Assembly: GCA_002375765.1 (NCBI GenBank)
Contig: DFMV01000068.1
Coordinates: 1 to 28,482 of the forward strand
Length of the DNA stretch: 28,482 nt
Direction: 5' to 3'
Origin: Rhizobiales bacterium UBA3584
Lineage (GTDB): Bacteria; Pseudomonadota; Alphaproteobacteria; Rhizobiales; Devosiaceae
In this document: piece by piece, positions 15,176-23,001 of the stretch
How positions within the stretch are numbered: the stretch's first letter is position 1
How the letters are laid out: every line of letters begins with the position of its first letter
The notes under the pieces: generated by a model
The model's input: only the letters and a program-made list of their open reading frames with translations
What the model was told of the DNA's origin: nothing
Databases searched by the model: none
Position numbers and translations under genes: made by a program

Positions 15176-17854
15176 ATGTTCCGAACGCAAGCTGATACAT
15201 CGACTCGGAACCGACGTTACCGTCTGGCCGGAGCGGTGCTCATTGCAGTCGGTCTTTTTGCCCTGGCCGCGCTCAATGCGACGGTTTCGCTGGACCGCGA
15301 CCTTGCCGATTGGCGTTTTGGCCAAAGTTCGCGCGCAGCATCCCAGGACATCGTCTTTCTCGATATAGACGGAGCCACTATCGATACCGTCGGTATCTGG
15401 CCCTGGCCGCGCGCGGTCTATGCCCAGATCATCGACAGGGCGCTTGAACTGGGCGCCTACGATGTCTGGGTTGATGTCGATTTTTCGGCGGTCAGCGCCC
15501 GCGGGGACGATGCGGCCCTTGCAGATTCTCTGGAAGCTGCGGGCGGGTATGTGTATCTCGCTGCGTTCCAGCGGAATGAGAGTGGCGATCTCACGCGCCC
15601 ACTGCCAGAGTTCTTGAAATACTCGGACATGTTCGCTGCTGGTGCGCTCACTGACGTGCTGGGCATCGTTCGGGCAGTGCCTTCTTATGCGTGGAGTCAG
15701 GAGGGCGGCATTCCATCGCTCGCCACCGCACTGGCGGGAGGCAGTGAAGGCTCTTCGTATCAGTCGCTCGACTACGGAATCGACGCTGACACCATACCGA
15801 AAGTTTCAGCGCGAGACCTGCTCGATGGCACAGCCGAACCCGATCTGATTGCCGGCAAGCATGTTGTTCTTGGCGCGTCAGCTCTGGAGCTGAAAGACCT
15901 GTTTTTCACACCGAACCAGGGGCCACAGCCCGGAGCGGTGGTTCAGATCCTGGCGGCCGAAACTGCACTTGCAGGCCGTGGGCTCGTTAATGCCTCACCC
16001 TGGTGGATGACCGGGGCCGCATTATTGCTTCTTGCGCTACAGGTCGCTCTGCCTATTCATAGTCCCATCGTGCGCATCATCGCTCTTGCGATTGGAGCGC
16101 TAGCGGTAGAGGGCGTTGCGCTTGCTCTCTATCTTGGGAGTGCCGTGATGCTGCCCACCGGCATCTACCATGCTGGAACGGCGGCACTGATGCTTGGAAC
16201 CGTAATCCTTGATACCCGCATTCTCGGCTTCCTGGTCCAGCGACTTGGCGGCGAACGCGATGCCTTCCGGGCCATGCTCAAGCAGGTGATCGCGGACAAT
16301 TTTGATGGCGTGTTGATAGCGCAGCCCGATGGCGAGGTCATCTCGGCAAGCCGTTTCGCAACCGAATTTCTTGGGTGTGCCCCGGTAGGCCGGAATCTCT
16401 CGGACCTTTTGCCCGTCGAAATCGGCGTGGCAATAGATAATGCCATCGACTGCAAGACGAGCGTTCAGGGCGAAGCGATAGTAGAATCCGAAGGCCGGCC
16501 CCGAAACATTGAGTATGTGGCAACCCACAGCACATTCGGCGAGCGAAAGCAGAGCATTGTCACGGTAACGTTCCGGGACATCACGGCACGCAAACACGGC
16601 GAAGCCAGACTCCGCTATCTTGCCGATCACGATCAGCTCACAGATACCTTGTCGCGCTCGGGGTTCCTTAAGCGCCTGCATGATGCACAAGGATGCGGGG
16701 AGCAAGTGTCCGGCGTCTTTGTCGTTCAGCTTGAGCGATTTGGCACCATCACCGCAAGTCTCGGACACTGCGCTGGCGATACGCTGCTGCGCCAATTCGC
16801 AGATCGGCTACGAGCCAGCGGGTTTTCGGCTGTTGCCCATCTGGGCCAGGGTCAGTTTGCCGTGGCAGCCTTGTCTGACGAGAGGATCGAGCACCAGTTC
16901 GAGATGATCGGCAAAACCACCCGTCTCGCTTTCGACCTCGAGGGTCACACGGCAGCTGTCGGCCTGAGTGCCGGCTACGCCGATGCAGACGCTGTGGAAA
17001 ATCCCGAGACCTGGCTAAGCCGTGCCGAGGCGGCACTCATTTCCAATGACCGGCGAAACCTCAACCAGCTTACCCTCTACGATCAATCTCAATCGGCGCA
17101 GGTTTCTCGCAATCGAACGCTTGAGGCCAAGCTCGCCAAGGCGCTCGAGGATGACCAGTTTTTCCTTCAGTTCCAGCCGCAAATCGACCTGCGAACCGGT
17201 TGCATGATTGGTGCCGAAGCTCTTTTGCGGTGGCGGCGCGGGACCGAGATTGTCCCCCCGGGGGAGTTCCTGCCCATCGCGGAAGAAACCGGCATGATTG
17301 TCGAAATCACCCGTTGGGTGTTGGTGGAGGCCTGCCGGACTGCGCTGCGTTGGACGAACGGCATGCGTGTGGCCGTAAACATCTCTGCTCTGCATTTCGA
17401 ACTGGGCGATCTGGCCGCCGACGTCGCGGCGGCGCTCGACATCACCGGACTTCCTGCCGATCGCCTTGAGCTCGAGATCACTGAAACAGCAACCATGTCC
17501 ATGCGCGCGAACGTGGTTGCCGAGCTCGAGAGACTTAGATCAATGGGTATTACCATCGCCATCGACGATTTCGGGACCGGACAGTCCTCTCTGGCCTATC
17601 TCGACCAGCTGCCCTTCGATATCCTCAAGATCGACAAGGCGTTTATCGATCGGCTGGCCGTTCCCGGAGCCACGCCCGGCATAGTCGCCGGCATTATCGA
17701 TATTGCCCAAACGATGGGAAAGCGCGTCCTTGCTGAAGGCATTGAACACGCCCACCAGGCCGAAATTCTCAGAAAGCTCGGGTGCGAATTTGGCCAAGGC
17801 TATTACTGGAGCCGACCGATCGACGGTGCACTCATCGCCCAAGCGGCGGCTTGA
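15176..17854 (+). CDS. CHASE2-PAS-GGDEF(degenerate)-EAL membrane protein, probable c-di-GMP phosphodiesterase
   Basis: This 892-residue protein starts with a membrane segment (about residues 16-39), then a periplasmic CHASE2 domain (about 40-270), three membrane segments (276-294, 298-321, 327-348), a PAS domain (about 365-475), a GGDEF-like domain and a C-terminal EAL domain. The GGDEF motif is GQGQF (residues 557-561), so cyclase activity is not expected. The EAL site looks intact: EALLR (E681), VNIS, ELEITET, DDFG (D797, D798), KIDK, AEGIEH and GQGYYWSRP. It should hydrolyse c-di-GMP at the membrane in response to a periplasmic signal. It lies directly after the FecR-domain gene and its 3' end is partly duplicated at 13549-13831. 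Confidence 0.92.
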   Translation: MFRTQADTSTRNRRYRLAGAVLIAVGLFALAALNATVSLDRDLADWRFGQSSRAASQDIVFLDIDGATIDTVGIWPWPRAVYAQIIDRALELGAYDVWVDVDFSAVSARGDDAALADSLEAAGGYVYLAAFQRNESGDLTRPLPEFLKYSDMFAAGALTDVLGIVRAVPSYAWSQEGGIPSLATALAGGSEGSSYQSLDYGIDADTIPKVSARDLLDGTAEPDLIAGKHVVLGASALELKDLFFTPNQGPQPGAVVQILAAETALAGRGLVNASPWWMTGAALLLLALQVALPIHSPIVRIIALAIGALAVEGVALALYLGSAVMLPTGIYHAGTAALMLGTVILDTRILGFLVQRLGGERDAFRAMLKQVIADNFDGVLIAQPDGEVISASRFATEFLGCAPVGRNLSDLLPVEIGVAIDNAIDCKTSVQGEAIVESEGRPRNIEYVATHSTFGERKQSIVTVTFRDITARKHGEARLRYLADHDQLTDTLSRSGFLKRLHDAQGCGEQVSGVFVVQLERFGTITASLGHCAGDTLLRQFADRLRASGFSAVAHLGQGQFAVAALSDERIEHQFEMIGKTTRLAFDLEGHTAAVGLSAGYADADAVENPETWLSRAEAALISNDRRNLNQLTLYDQSQSAQVSRNRTLEAKLAKALEDDQFFLQFQPQIDLRTGCMIGAEALLRWRRGTEIVPPGEFLPIAEETGMIVEITRWVLVEACRTALRWTNGMRVAVNISALHFELGDLAADVAAALDITGLPADRLELEITETATMSMRANVVAELERLRSMGITIAIDDFGTGQSSLAYLDQLPFDILKIDKAFIDRLAVPGATPGIVAGIIDIAQTMGKRVLAEGIEHAHQAEILRKLGCEFGQGYYWSRPIDGALIAQAAA

Positions 17855-17902
17855 TGGCTCCTAAAGCGGTGATGTGGGCCATTTCAGTGCTGCTGCGGCC
17901 CC

Positions 17903-17929
17903 GTGGGGCGCTTCGGTAGCGCGCCCCAC
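17903..17929. terminator. Hairpin after the EAL gene
   Basis: GTGGGGCGC (17903-17911) pairs perfectly with GCGCCCCAC (17921-17929) around a 9-nt loop, 48 bp after the stop at 17854. No T-run follows. It lies between this gene and the convergent small gene ending at 17995, so a two-way terminator is likely. Confidence 0.5.
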
Positions 17930-17994
17930 ACCATTGCTGTGGAAGGGGAAGCCGGGCGGACCTTGGGCGTTGACGGGAGTTCCCCGCCGAACGT

Positions 17995-18240
17995 CTATTT
18001 GGTTTTCCTGCGCTTTTCGAAACTTTCAACGACGCCCTCGGTCTTGCCGGTGGCACCGGCCTGGGCTTGACGCTCATTGCGGACATTCTGCTGATGGTTG
18101 GCGCGCAGGCTGTTGCGACCGTGAATGTCATCGGCATAGTCGAATTCGTCGGGTAATGCGCCGGGCTCGACCTTCCCAGCGGGCTTGGCGCCCTGCTGGC
18201 CCGTGGGGTGAGCTCCCATTTTCTTGCCGGCATTTGCCAT
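17995..18240 (-). CDS. Small basic hydrophilic protein, probable general stress gene
   Basis: This 81-residue protein is rich in Lys, Arg, Gly, Ala and Gln, with no hydrophobic segment and no recognised domain; it is probably cytoplasmic and partly disordered. AAGGAG lies 7 bases before the ATG at 18240, which supports a real gene. On its own strand a GGAAC-N17-CGTT promoter lies at 18313-18288, about 48 bp upstream of the start, so it should belong to the EcfG general stress regulon. It is divergent from the gene at 18413. Confidence 0.7.
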   Translation of the reverse strand: MANAGKKMGAHPTGQQGAKPAGKVEPGALPDEFDYADDIHGRNSLRANHQQNVRNERQAQAGATGKTEGVVESFEKRRKTK

Positions 18241-18287
18241 GAGATGTCTCCTTACTTTTGTTTCAGCGGGCTCAAGTCTCGGGGGCC

Positions 18288-18313
18288 AACGGGCCTGGCC
18301 GGGGGCAAGTTCC
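18288..18313 (-). promoter_or_regulatory. EcfG-type general stress promoter (minus strand)
   Basis: Read on the minus strand: GGAAC (18313-18309), 17 bases, CGTT (18291-18288). This matches the established alphaproteobacterial EcfG promoter (GGAAC-N16/17-CGTT). It faces the small gene starting at 18240. Confidence 0.62.
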
Positions 18314-18349
18314 AGCGGTCATGCGACAGCGTTCACCTGAGTGAGTGCG

Positions 18350-18374
18350 GGAACCGCCGAAAGCGGGGCTCGTT
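18350..18374 (+). promoter_or_regulatory. EcfG-type general stress promoter (plus strand)
   Basis: GGAAC (18350-18354), 16 bases, CGTT (18371-18374): a full match to the EcfG consensus, 38 bp before the ATG at 18413. It mirrors the minus-strand site 37 bp away. Confidence 0.65.
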
Positions 18375-18412
18375 TCATAAATTGAACGTCTGTTCACCAA
18401 GGAATCGAGCTC

Positions 18413-18706
18413 ATGCCGATCTACAAGCTGTATCCACTTGCTCACCCTCAAGACCCCGGTTGGGATTTGGCAATGAATCATGGCGACGTGCTGGTTCGCG
18501 CCAAATCTAGCGGAGACGCACGCCTGGTAGCCGCAGAAGCTGAGGCCGCTTCCGCCGATCGTCACAACGAAAACGACGACATCTTTTCCATCCGCTCCAG
18601 CGCCTTCACCGACGACAAGCTTTATGGCGTACAACAGATCAGCGACGGCGGATTGAACCCCGAAGGCAAGCGCGGCGTTATTGAGGGACATGTTCTGACG
18701 GCCTGA
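18413..18706 (+). CDS. Small hypothetical protein, probable general stress gene
   Basis: The product is 97 residues, soluble, starting MPIYKLYPL, with an acidic middle (HNENDDIFSI) and no known domain. AAGGAA lies nine bases upstream of the ATG, and an exact EcfG promoter match precedes it. I cannot give a function; regulation by general stress is the main clue. It is followed 40 bp later by the membrane-anchored gene at 18747, possibly co-transcribed. Confidence 0.72.
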   Translation: MPIYKLYPLAHPQDPGWDLAMNHGDVLVRAKSSGDARLVAAEAEAASADRHNENDDIFSIRSSAFTDDKLYGVQQISDGGLNPEGKRGVIEGHVLTA

Positions 18707-18746
18707 CGCTGCTTTCGCGCTGCAAAAAGGGCCCGGCGAGGTAAAA

Positions 18747-19364
18747 ATGCTTGAATGGGTATCAGATAACGGCGCGGCCCTGTCGGTTGCGTCAAATTTC
18801 GGCATGCTTATCGTCTGGGTCGTCTACCTCGGTACCTTCCTGCGGCAATACAGACGCCAGACCCAGCCAAAGATCGTCATCAACAGGGCCGCAGGCAGGA
18901 GCCTTGATGCTGAGTGCTTCATCTCCAACATGAGCACCGAGCCGATCTATGTGGAAGCCATCATCGTCAGCTTCGAGACCGAGGGAAAATGCTGGTCGGC
19001 GACGGTTACCGATATTGTACGTCGCGACGGCGAGGATATTCCGGACGATCCCCGTCAGCGCACCCGGCAAGGTCCGATGCGGTCCGGTGACTATATGCCA
19101 GTGGGCAGTTTCAACGGTCTTCTGGAGCGTATTGTCGAGGAAAGTCCCGACCTTGAGGCGATCGATAATGACGATTTCGAGAAAGCGTCTCTGCGGGTGA
19201 AGATCCTGGCTGACTACGCATCCGAAGAATTGGTGATCGGGGCGGAACGGGTGTTTGATTTTGCGCAGGACGGATCGGACTGGTTTCTGCGCAGTGGCAC
19301 ATCCACCCATCAGATCCGGTCTCGCCGTCAACGCCGGCGTGCACAGGAACAGGTGCTCGGATAG
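18747..19364 (+). CDS. Membrane-anchored hypothetical protein
   Basis: The 205-residue protein has one N-terminal membrane helix (about residues 11-32, ASNFGMLIVWVVYLGTFL), then a basic segment (RQYRRQTQPK), which should place the rest in the cytoplasm. The remainder is a beta-rich domain (KIVINRAAG, then FISNMSTEPIYVEAIIVSF) with a basic C-terminus (RSRRQRRRAQ). It does not match a family I can name. GAGG precedes the ATG. It may share the EcfG promoter of the gene before it. Confidence 0.65.
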   Translation: MLEWVSDNGAALSVASNFGMLIVWVVYLGTFLRQYRRQTQPKIVINRAAGRSLDAECFISNMSTEPIYVEAIIVSFETEGKCWSATVTDIVRRDGEDIPDDPRQRTRQGPMRSGDYMPVGSFNGLLERIVEESPDLEAIDNDDFEKASLRVKILADYASEELVIGAERVFDFAQDGSDWFLRSGTSTHQIRSRRQRRRAQEQVLG

Positions 19365-19487
19365 GCCAAAGATAACTCAGGTTGTCTCCCGGGACAGTCA
19401 GAAACAATTCGCATCGGCGGACATTGATCTCCGGGATGTCGCTGACGTCAGGCGACTGAGATCGAACACAGATTTAAGGAGAGTGAG

Positions 19488-20123
19488 ATGTTTCGCACCT
19501 TCCTCACAGCTACGGCCATTTCGACCCTGATGTTGGGTTCTGTCGTCGCGCAGAACCAGGATCAGACCTCTCAGGACGACGGGCTGGACCTTCAGTCCGC
19601 CCAGAACGACCCGATGGCTACAAATGCCGGACAGGGGGTGACCGTCCGCAGCAGCGACACAATCTATATCGAGCCCACGAGCGACGGCCAGTTCACGCTC
19701 AACTTCCAGATCGGACAGGCCGGAATGGGCACCGCCGTTGGGCAGCAGCCCCAGACTGCGCCAGGGCAAACGATGATGGACCGCAGCCAGCTTGAGCGGG
19801 GCGATCCCGAACAGCTGTCCGTCGACAATCTGATGGGCTCGGATGTCTATGGCGCCAACGATGAAAACGTCGGAAACGTAAACGATGTCCTCCTCACAGC
19901 AGAAGGCGAAGTCGATGCCATGGTCGTCGACGTCGGCGGATTTCTCGGCATCGGAAGCCGTCAGGTCGCGCTTGGCGTGGACAATCTGGAGTTCATGGTC
20001 GATGCGGGCGGCATCTGGTACGTGTTCACCCCGTTCACCAGCGAGGAGCTGGAAAATCAACCCGAATACAATCCCGACACCTATCAGGACGACCGGGAGA
20101 ACCAGCGCCTGACCGCGCAATAG
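19488..20123 (+). CDS. Periplasmic PRC-barrel protein
   Basis: This 211-residue protein has a signal peptide (residues 1-21, ending SVVAQ), a low-complexity Gln/Asp-rich stretch, and a PRC-barrel domain at about residues 105-180 (LMGSDVYGANDENVGNVNDVLL, then AMVVDVGGFLGIGSRQVAL). Such secreted PRC-barrel proteins are common in Hyphomicrobiales; their role is not settled. AAGGAG lies before the ATG. The stop is TAG (20121-20123), and the same frame stays open for 33 more codons to a TAA at 20223-20225, with protein-like content; see the separate entry. Confidence 0.82.
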   Translation: MFRTFLTATAISTLMLGSVVAQNQDQTSQDDGLDLQSAQNDPMATNAGQGVTVRSSDTIYIEPTSDGQFTLNFQIGQAGMGTAVGQQPQTAPGQTMMDRSQLERGDPEQLSVDNLMGSDVYGANDENVGNVNDVLLTAEGEVDAMVVDVGGFLGIGSRQVALGVDNLEFMVDAGGIWYVFTPFTSEELENQPEYNPDTYQDDRENQRLTAQ

Positions 20124-20225
20124 GTTTCGCGTCAGGGCCGGGAGCGTCCGGAAGTCAATGTGCGGGGCGGGGTCGACTTCGACCTCGGTCCGCAGACATC
20201 GGGCGCCAACGCGCCGTCTGACTAA
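20124..20225 (+). other. In-frame extension after the amber stop of the PRC-barrel gene
   Basis: After the TAG, 33 sense codons follow before a TAA. They read like a protein tail, including RPEVNVRGGVDFDLGP. PEVNV-type segments occur in the tails of related PRC-barrel proteins as I remember them. Either the TAG is a recent nonsense mutation, or the base is miscalled, or the stretch is read through. It overlaps the end of the convergent gene (20222) by four bases. Confidence 0.45.
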
Positions 20226-22201
20226 CTCCCGATATCCGCAGCACAGCGGAAGCCGATCATGGGAGAGCGGGCAAGACCCGCCCCGACGGCCAGAAGTTTA
20301 ACCGAGCGCTCCGGCGCCAACGGGCCGGATTCCAAGTGCCAGTCCGATACCTGGGGCAGGGGCGCGCAACCGCCTTTAAGGATCGCAAAGCGGGTGCGTC
20401 CGTCGTGATGTTCGCTTTCGGTCAGATTCCAGACCATCGGTTCGGCTCGGTTGAGCAGGCCCCGATGCGCTGCCACCTGCCATTCGTCTTCAGTCGGCAG
20501 GCGCAACCCCGCCCATGCCGCATAGGCGCGGGCGTCGTCGAGTTCGACATGGGTGACGGGTTCGTTTTCGCTCCCAGGGCGCGGCGTTCCCTTGTGCCAA
20601 TGGGCCAAAAAGCGCTCTCGACGCATGGGGTGATAGTCGGTTGCAGCCAGAAACTCGGCAAATTGGCCATTCGTGACCTCATCGCGCGCAATGGCGATGC
20701 TGTGCGCAATGAGCGGACGGGTCATTGTTGCGATCTGGTGCAGCCTGGGCGGCAGGGGTTTCCATTCTTCGATGTAAGGCGTTTCGCCATAGAGCCCGGT
20801 TTCCCGCAGCCGATAAGTGACTGTCAGTTCTCCATCAGGAACCTCGAGCAACGCCATGCCGACCGGGACATGTTCGTGGCGAACGATAGGCGCCCCGATA
20901 CGCTCTGTGACGCGGGCAGGAAAATCCGGGGCGACCGAAGCGATGTCCGCCCCTGGCGCGGCGGGGGGAGCAGCGCGGTTCACAATGCAGGCAATGGCGC
21001 CAGCCGGCAGGGTGCCCGAAATCGCAATACGTCCGTCCGATTGCCGCTCGGTGGCCAGTGTCGCGCCGGACACCAGATCGATCCATAGTCCCTGCTCACC
21101 CTCGCTTGGCTCAACAACAAGCAGCGGACCGGCATAGTCTTGGCCGCGATTGACGAGGCTCCACAGGCGCCCCGCCCCTGTTTCCCAACGCGAGGCATAA
21201 ACCTCTGCGTCGTGACCAGGATGATCTGCCAGCGGTGTCCAGTTCTCGGAAACAAAATAACTGGCATTTTCAGAATAGAGCCGACGCATATTGGCAAGAA
21301 TGGCGCGGTCCCGGTCATTCCACCCGACCCACACGCCAAAGACCACCGGCCACACCAGAACGCCGGTGCCGTTGAGCCAGGCGGAATGGAGTTCGTCGAG
21401 ATGCGAGCGGTTCCAGCGGCGAATGTGATGCAATTCGTGGCGGCGCTCGAACCATTTGGCCCGCAACACGCCGGGCACGTTCGAGTCGGCAAACCACTGC
21501 GCCCAACTCATCGTCTGATCGGCAATCTGGGCAAGCGGAACGCGGGATTCGCACTCGATGGGAAGCGTTGGATCGATGGCATCGAGCGCGGTGCGCAGGC
21601 GTGAGGAGGCTTCCTTGGAGGAATCGAGGAAGACCGCGTCAAAGCCGCATCGCTCAACGATCGCGGTAACCTTTTCGATCGCTTCGGGACCAGAGCCCGT
21701 CTCCCAGGGGTAGTAGGTGAAATAGACTTTGACCCCGCGCCGCTGGAAGGCCGCGACAACTTGGGGAAGCTCGGGAATGTCCTCGAAAAACGCGAAATGG
21801 TCGCGGGCATCAATACCGAGAACGGGATAGGCATTCCAGAGCATGACGGCGTCGAAGCCGCCGAATTCGGCCTCGCCAGCATCGAGATAGGCATCGACAG
21901 TAAAGCGCCCGGTGGCAAAGTCGTAGAGCCGCTCGTCCCACAGCCAGACCATTTCCACAATGCGGGGGCCGGGCTCGGCCATCACCTCGTAGCGATGCGG
22001 ATCATAGCCGATCCGGCGCCGGGCCTCATCGCGCCAGCGCGTGATGGCGGCGCGCCAGGCTGGCCAATCGACCGGGTCATCGGGCGCAGCAAATATCTTG
22101 GCTTCATCAAGGACCGAGAGATCCGCGTCGGGGGCGAGCGGAACCGGAGTGGACATGTCGATGGGACGGGGGGAATACGGGGAGAAACCGGGGCGGGTCA
22201 T
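20222..22201 (-). CDS. Glycosidase-like barrel fused to a SUMF1/FGE-like domain
   Basis: The 659-residue protein has no signal peptide. Residues about 55-330 resemble a TIM-barrel glycosidase (FDAVMLWNAYPV, GVKVYFTYYPWE, FDAVFLDSSKE, with acidic residues at strand ends), followed by a beta-rich region. Residues about 500-659 are a SUMF1/formylglycine-generating-enzyme fold (DEVTNGQFAEFL, LPTEDEWQ, ILKGG, IGFRCA). The paired active-site cysteines of true FGE are absent: only one cysteine follows KGG. So it is probably not a sulfatase activator. It is the last gene of the minus-strand operon, 5 bp after the CitE-like gene. The ATG at 22201 has a weak ribosome-binding site; 22156 is an alternative. 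The barrel family is uncertain. Confidence 0.72.
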   Translation of the reverse strand: MTRPGFSPYSPRPIDMSTPVPLAPDADLSVLDEAKIFAAPDDPVDWPAWRAAITRWRDEARRRIGYDPHRYEVMAEPGPRIVEMVWLWDERLYDFATGRFTVDAYLDAGEAEFGGFDAVMLWNAYPVLGIDARDHFAFFEDIPELPQVVAAFQRRGVKVYFTYYPWETGSGPEAIEKVTAIVERCGFDAVFLDSSKEASSRLRTALDAIDPTLPIECESRVPLAQIADQTMSWAQWFADSNVPGVLRAKWFERRHELHHIRRWNRSHLDELHSAWLNGTGVLVWPVVFGVWVGWNDRDRAILANMRRLYSENASYFVSENWTPLADHPGHDAEVYASRWETGAGRLWSLVNRGQDYAGPLLVVEPSEGEQGLWIDLVSGATLATERQSDGRIAISGTLPAGAIACIVNRAAPPAAPGADIASVAPDFPARVTERIGAPIVRHEHVPVGMALLEVPDGELTVTYRLRETGLYGETPYIEEWKPLPPRLHQIATMTRPLIAHSIAIARDEVTNGQFAEFLAATDYHPMRRERFLAHWHKGTPRPGSENEPVTHVELDDARAYAAWAGLRLPTEDEWQVAAHRGLLNRAEPMVWNLTESEHHDGRTRFAILKGGCAPLPQVSDWHLESGPLAPERSVKLLAVGAGLARSPMIGFRCAADIGS

Positions 22202-22206
22202 GACAA

Positions 22207-23001
22207 TCAGTCAGTGTGGCGCGAAAGGATCGAACGGGCACGGGCGAGAATCGGGGCATCGATCATGCGGCCGTCGATTGTGAAGGCTCCGGCCTCGGTC
22301 ATCCGGGCAGCGGCAAGAACGCGGTGGGCCCAATCGATCTCGTCGGATGTCGGAGCGAAGACGGTGTTGAGAATGGGCACGGCGGAGGGATGCACGCAGC
22401 TTGCGCCATCGAAACCGTGACGGCGGGCCTCCTTCGCGGCATCCTCGATGGCTGCCAGGTCGGTGTAATCGGCGATCGAGCGAAATAGGCCGAGGGAGAA
22501 TTTCCCGTGGGCCTTTGCCGCATAATGGATCAGGAGCTTGGGCGTCCGCAGCACATCGGGATCGGGGATGGCGCCCAGAGCGGTGGCCAGATCCTCGCCG
22601 CCGGCGGCAAGGCCGGCGACCGCGGAATGGGCGGCAATGGCGGCGACATCGAGAAGGGCCAAAGGATCTTCGATCAGGGCAAAGAGCGGAAGGTTTGGAA
22701 ATTCGGTCGCCAGTGCGCCGATCCGGGCGAGGCTGGCCTTGGAGACATAGAGTCCATCGGCGCCCGCTGCAGCGGCGGCGTCCTGGATTGCGCTTTCCGT
22801 ATTGATGCGCACGAAAACCTTTGCGCCATTTCGCCGGGTCGATTGGATGGAGGCACCAAGAACGTTCCTGGCCGCGTCGCGATATTGGGGGCGCACGGAA
22901 TCTTCGAGGTCGAGGATGATCGCATCGGCGCCGCGCTCATGGGCCCTGGCGATGAAGCGCTCATTGTCGGCGGGAACGTAAAGCAGCGAGCGTAATCTCA
23001 T
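22207..23001 (-). CDS. CitE-like CoA-ester lyase (HpcH/HpaI family)
   Basis: The 264-residue protein shows the CitE barrel: RSLLYVPADNERF, DAIILDLEDSV, FVRINTE (R65), ALIEDPLALL (E111) and AGGEDLATALG (D137), where E111 and D137 are the expected magnesium ligands. Relatives cleave malyl-CoA, citramalyl-CoA or citryl-CoA to acetyl-CoA plus glyoxylate, pyruvate or oxaloacetate. The start overlaps the stop of the CoA-transferase gene (ATGA), which suggests the two act in sequence: CoA activation, then cleavage. The acid is unknown. Confidence 0.9.
   Translation of the reverse strand: MRLRSLLYVPADNERFIARAHERGADAIILDLEDSVRPQYRDAARNVLGASIQSTRRNGAKVFVRINTESAIQDAAAAAGADGLYVSKASLARIGALATEFPNLPLFALIEDPLALLDVAAIAAHSAVAGLAAGGEDLATALGAIPDPDVLRTPKLLIHYAAKAHGKFSLGLFRSIADYTDLAAIEDAAKEARRHGFDGASCVHPSAVPILNTVFAPTSDEIDWAHRVLAAARMTEAGAFTIDGRMIDAPILARARSILSRHTD

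Noticed and set aside
16605..17100. Active diguanylate cyclase domain in the CHASE2 protein
   Set aside because: The GGDEF site reads GQGQF, lacking the acidic catalytic residues.
18272..18805. Minus-strand 177-codon frame across the stress-gene region
   Set aside because: It covers both EcfG promoters and lies antisense to a gene with a good ribosome-binding site.
20336..22420. Long plus-strand frames opposite the barrel-SUMF gene
   Set aside because: Shadows of a well-supported minus-strand gene; no ribosome-binding sites or family motifs.
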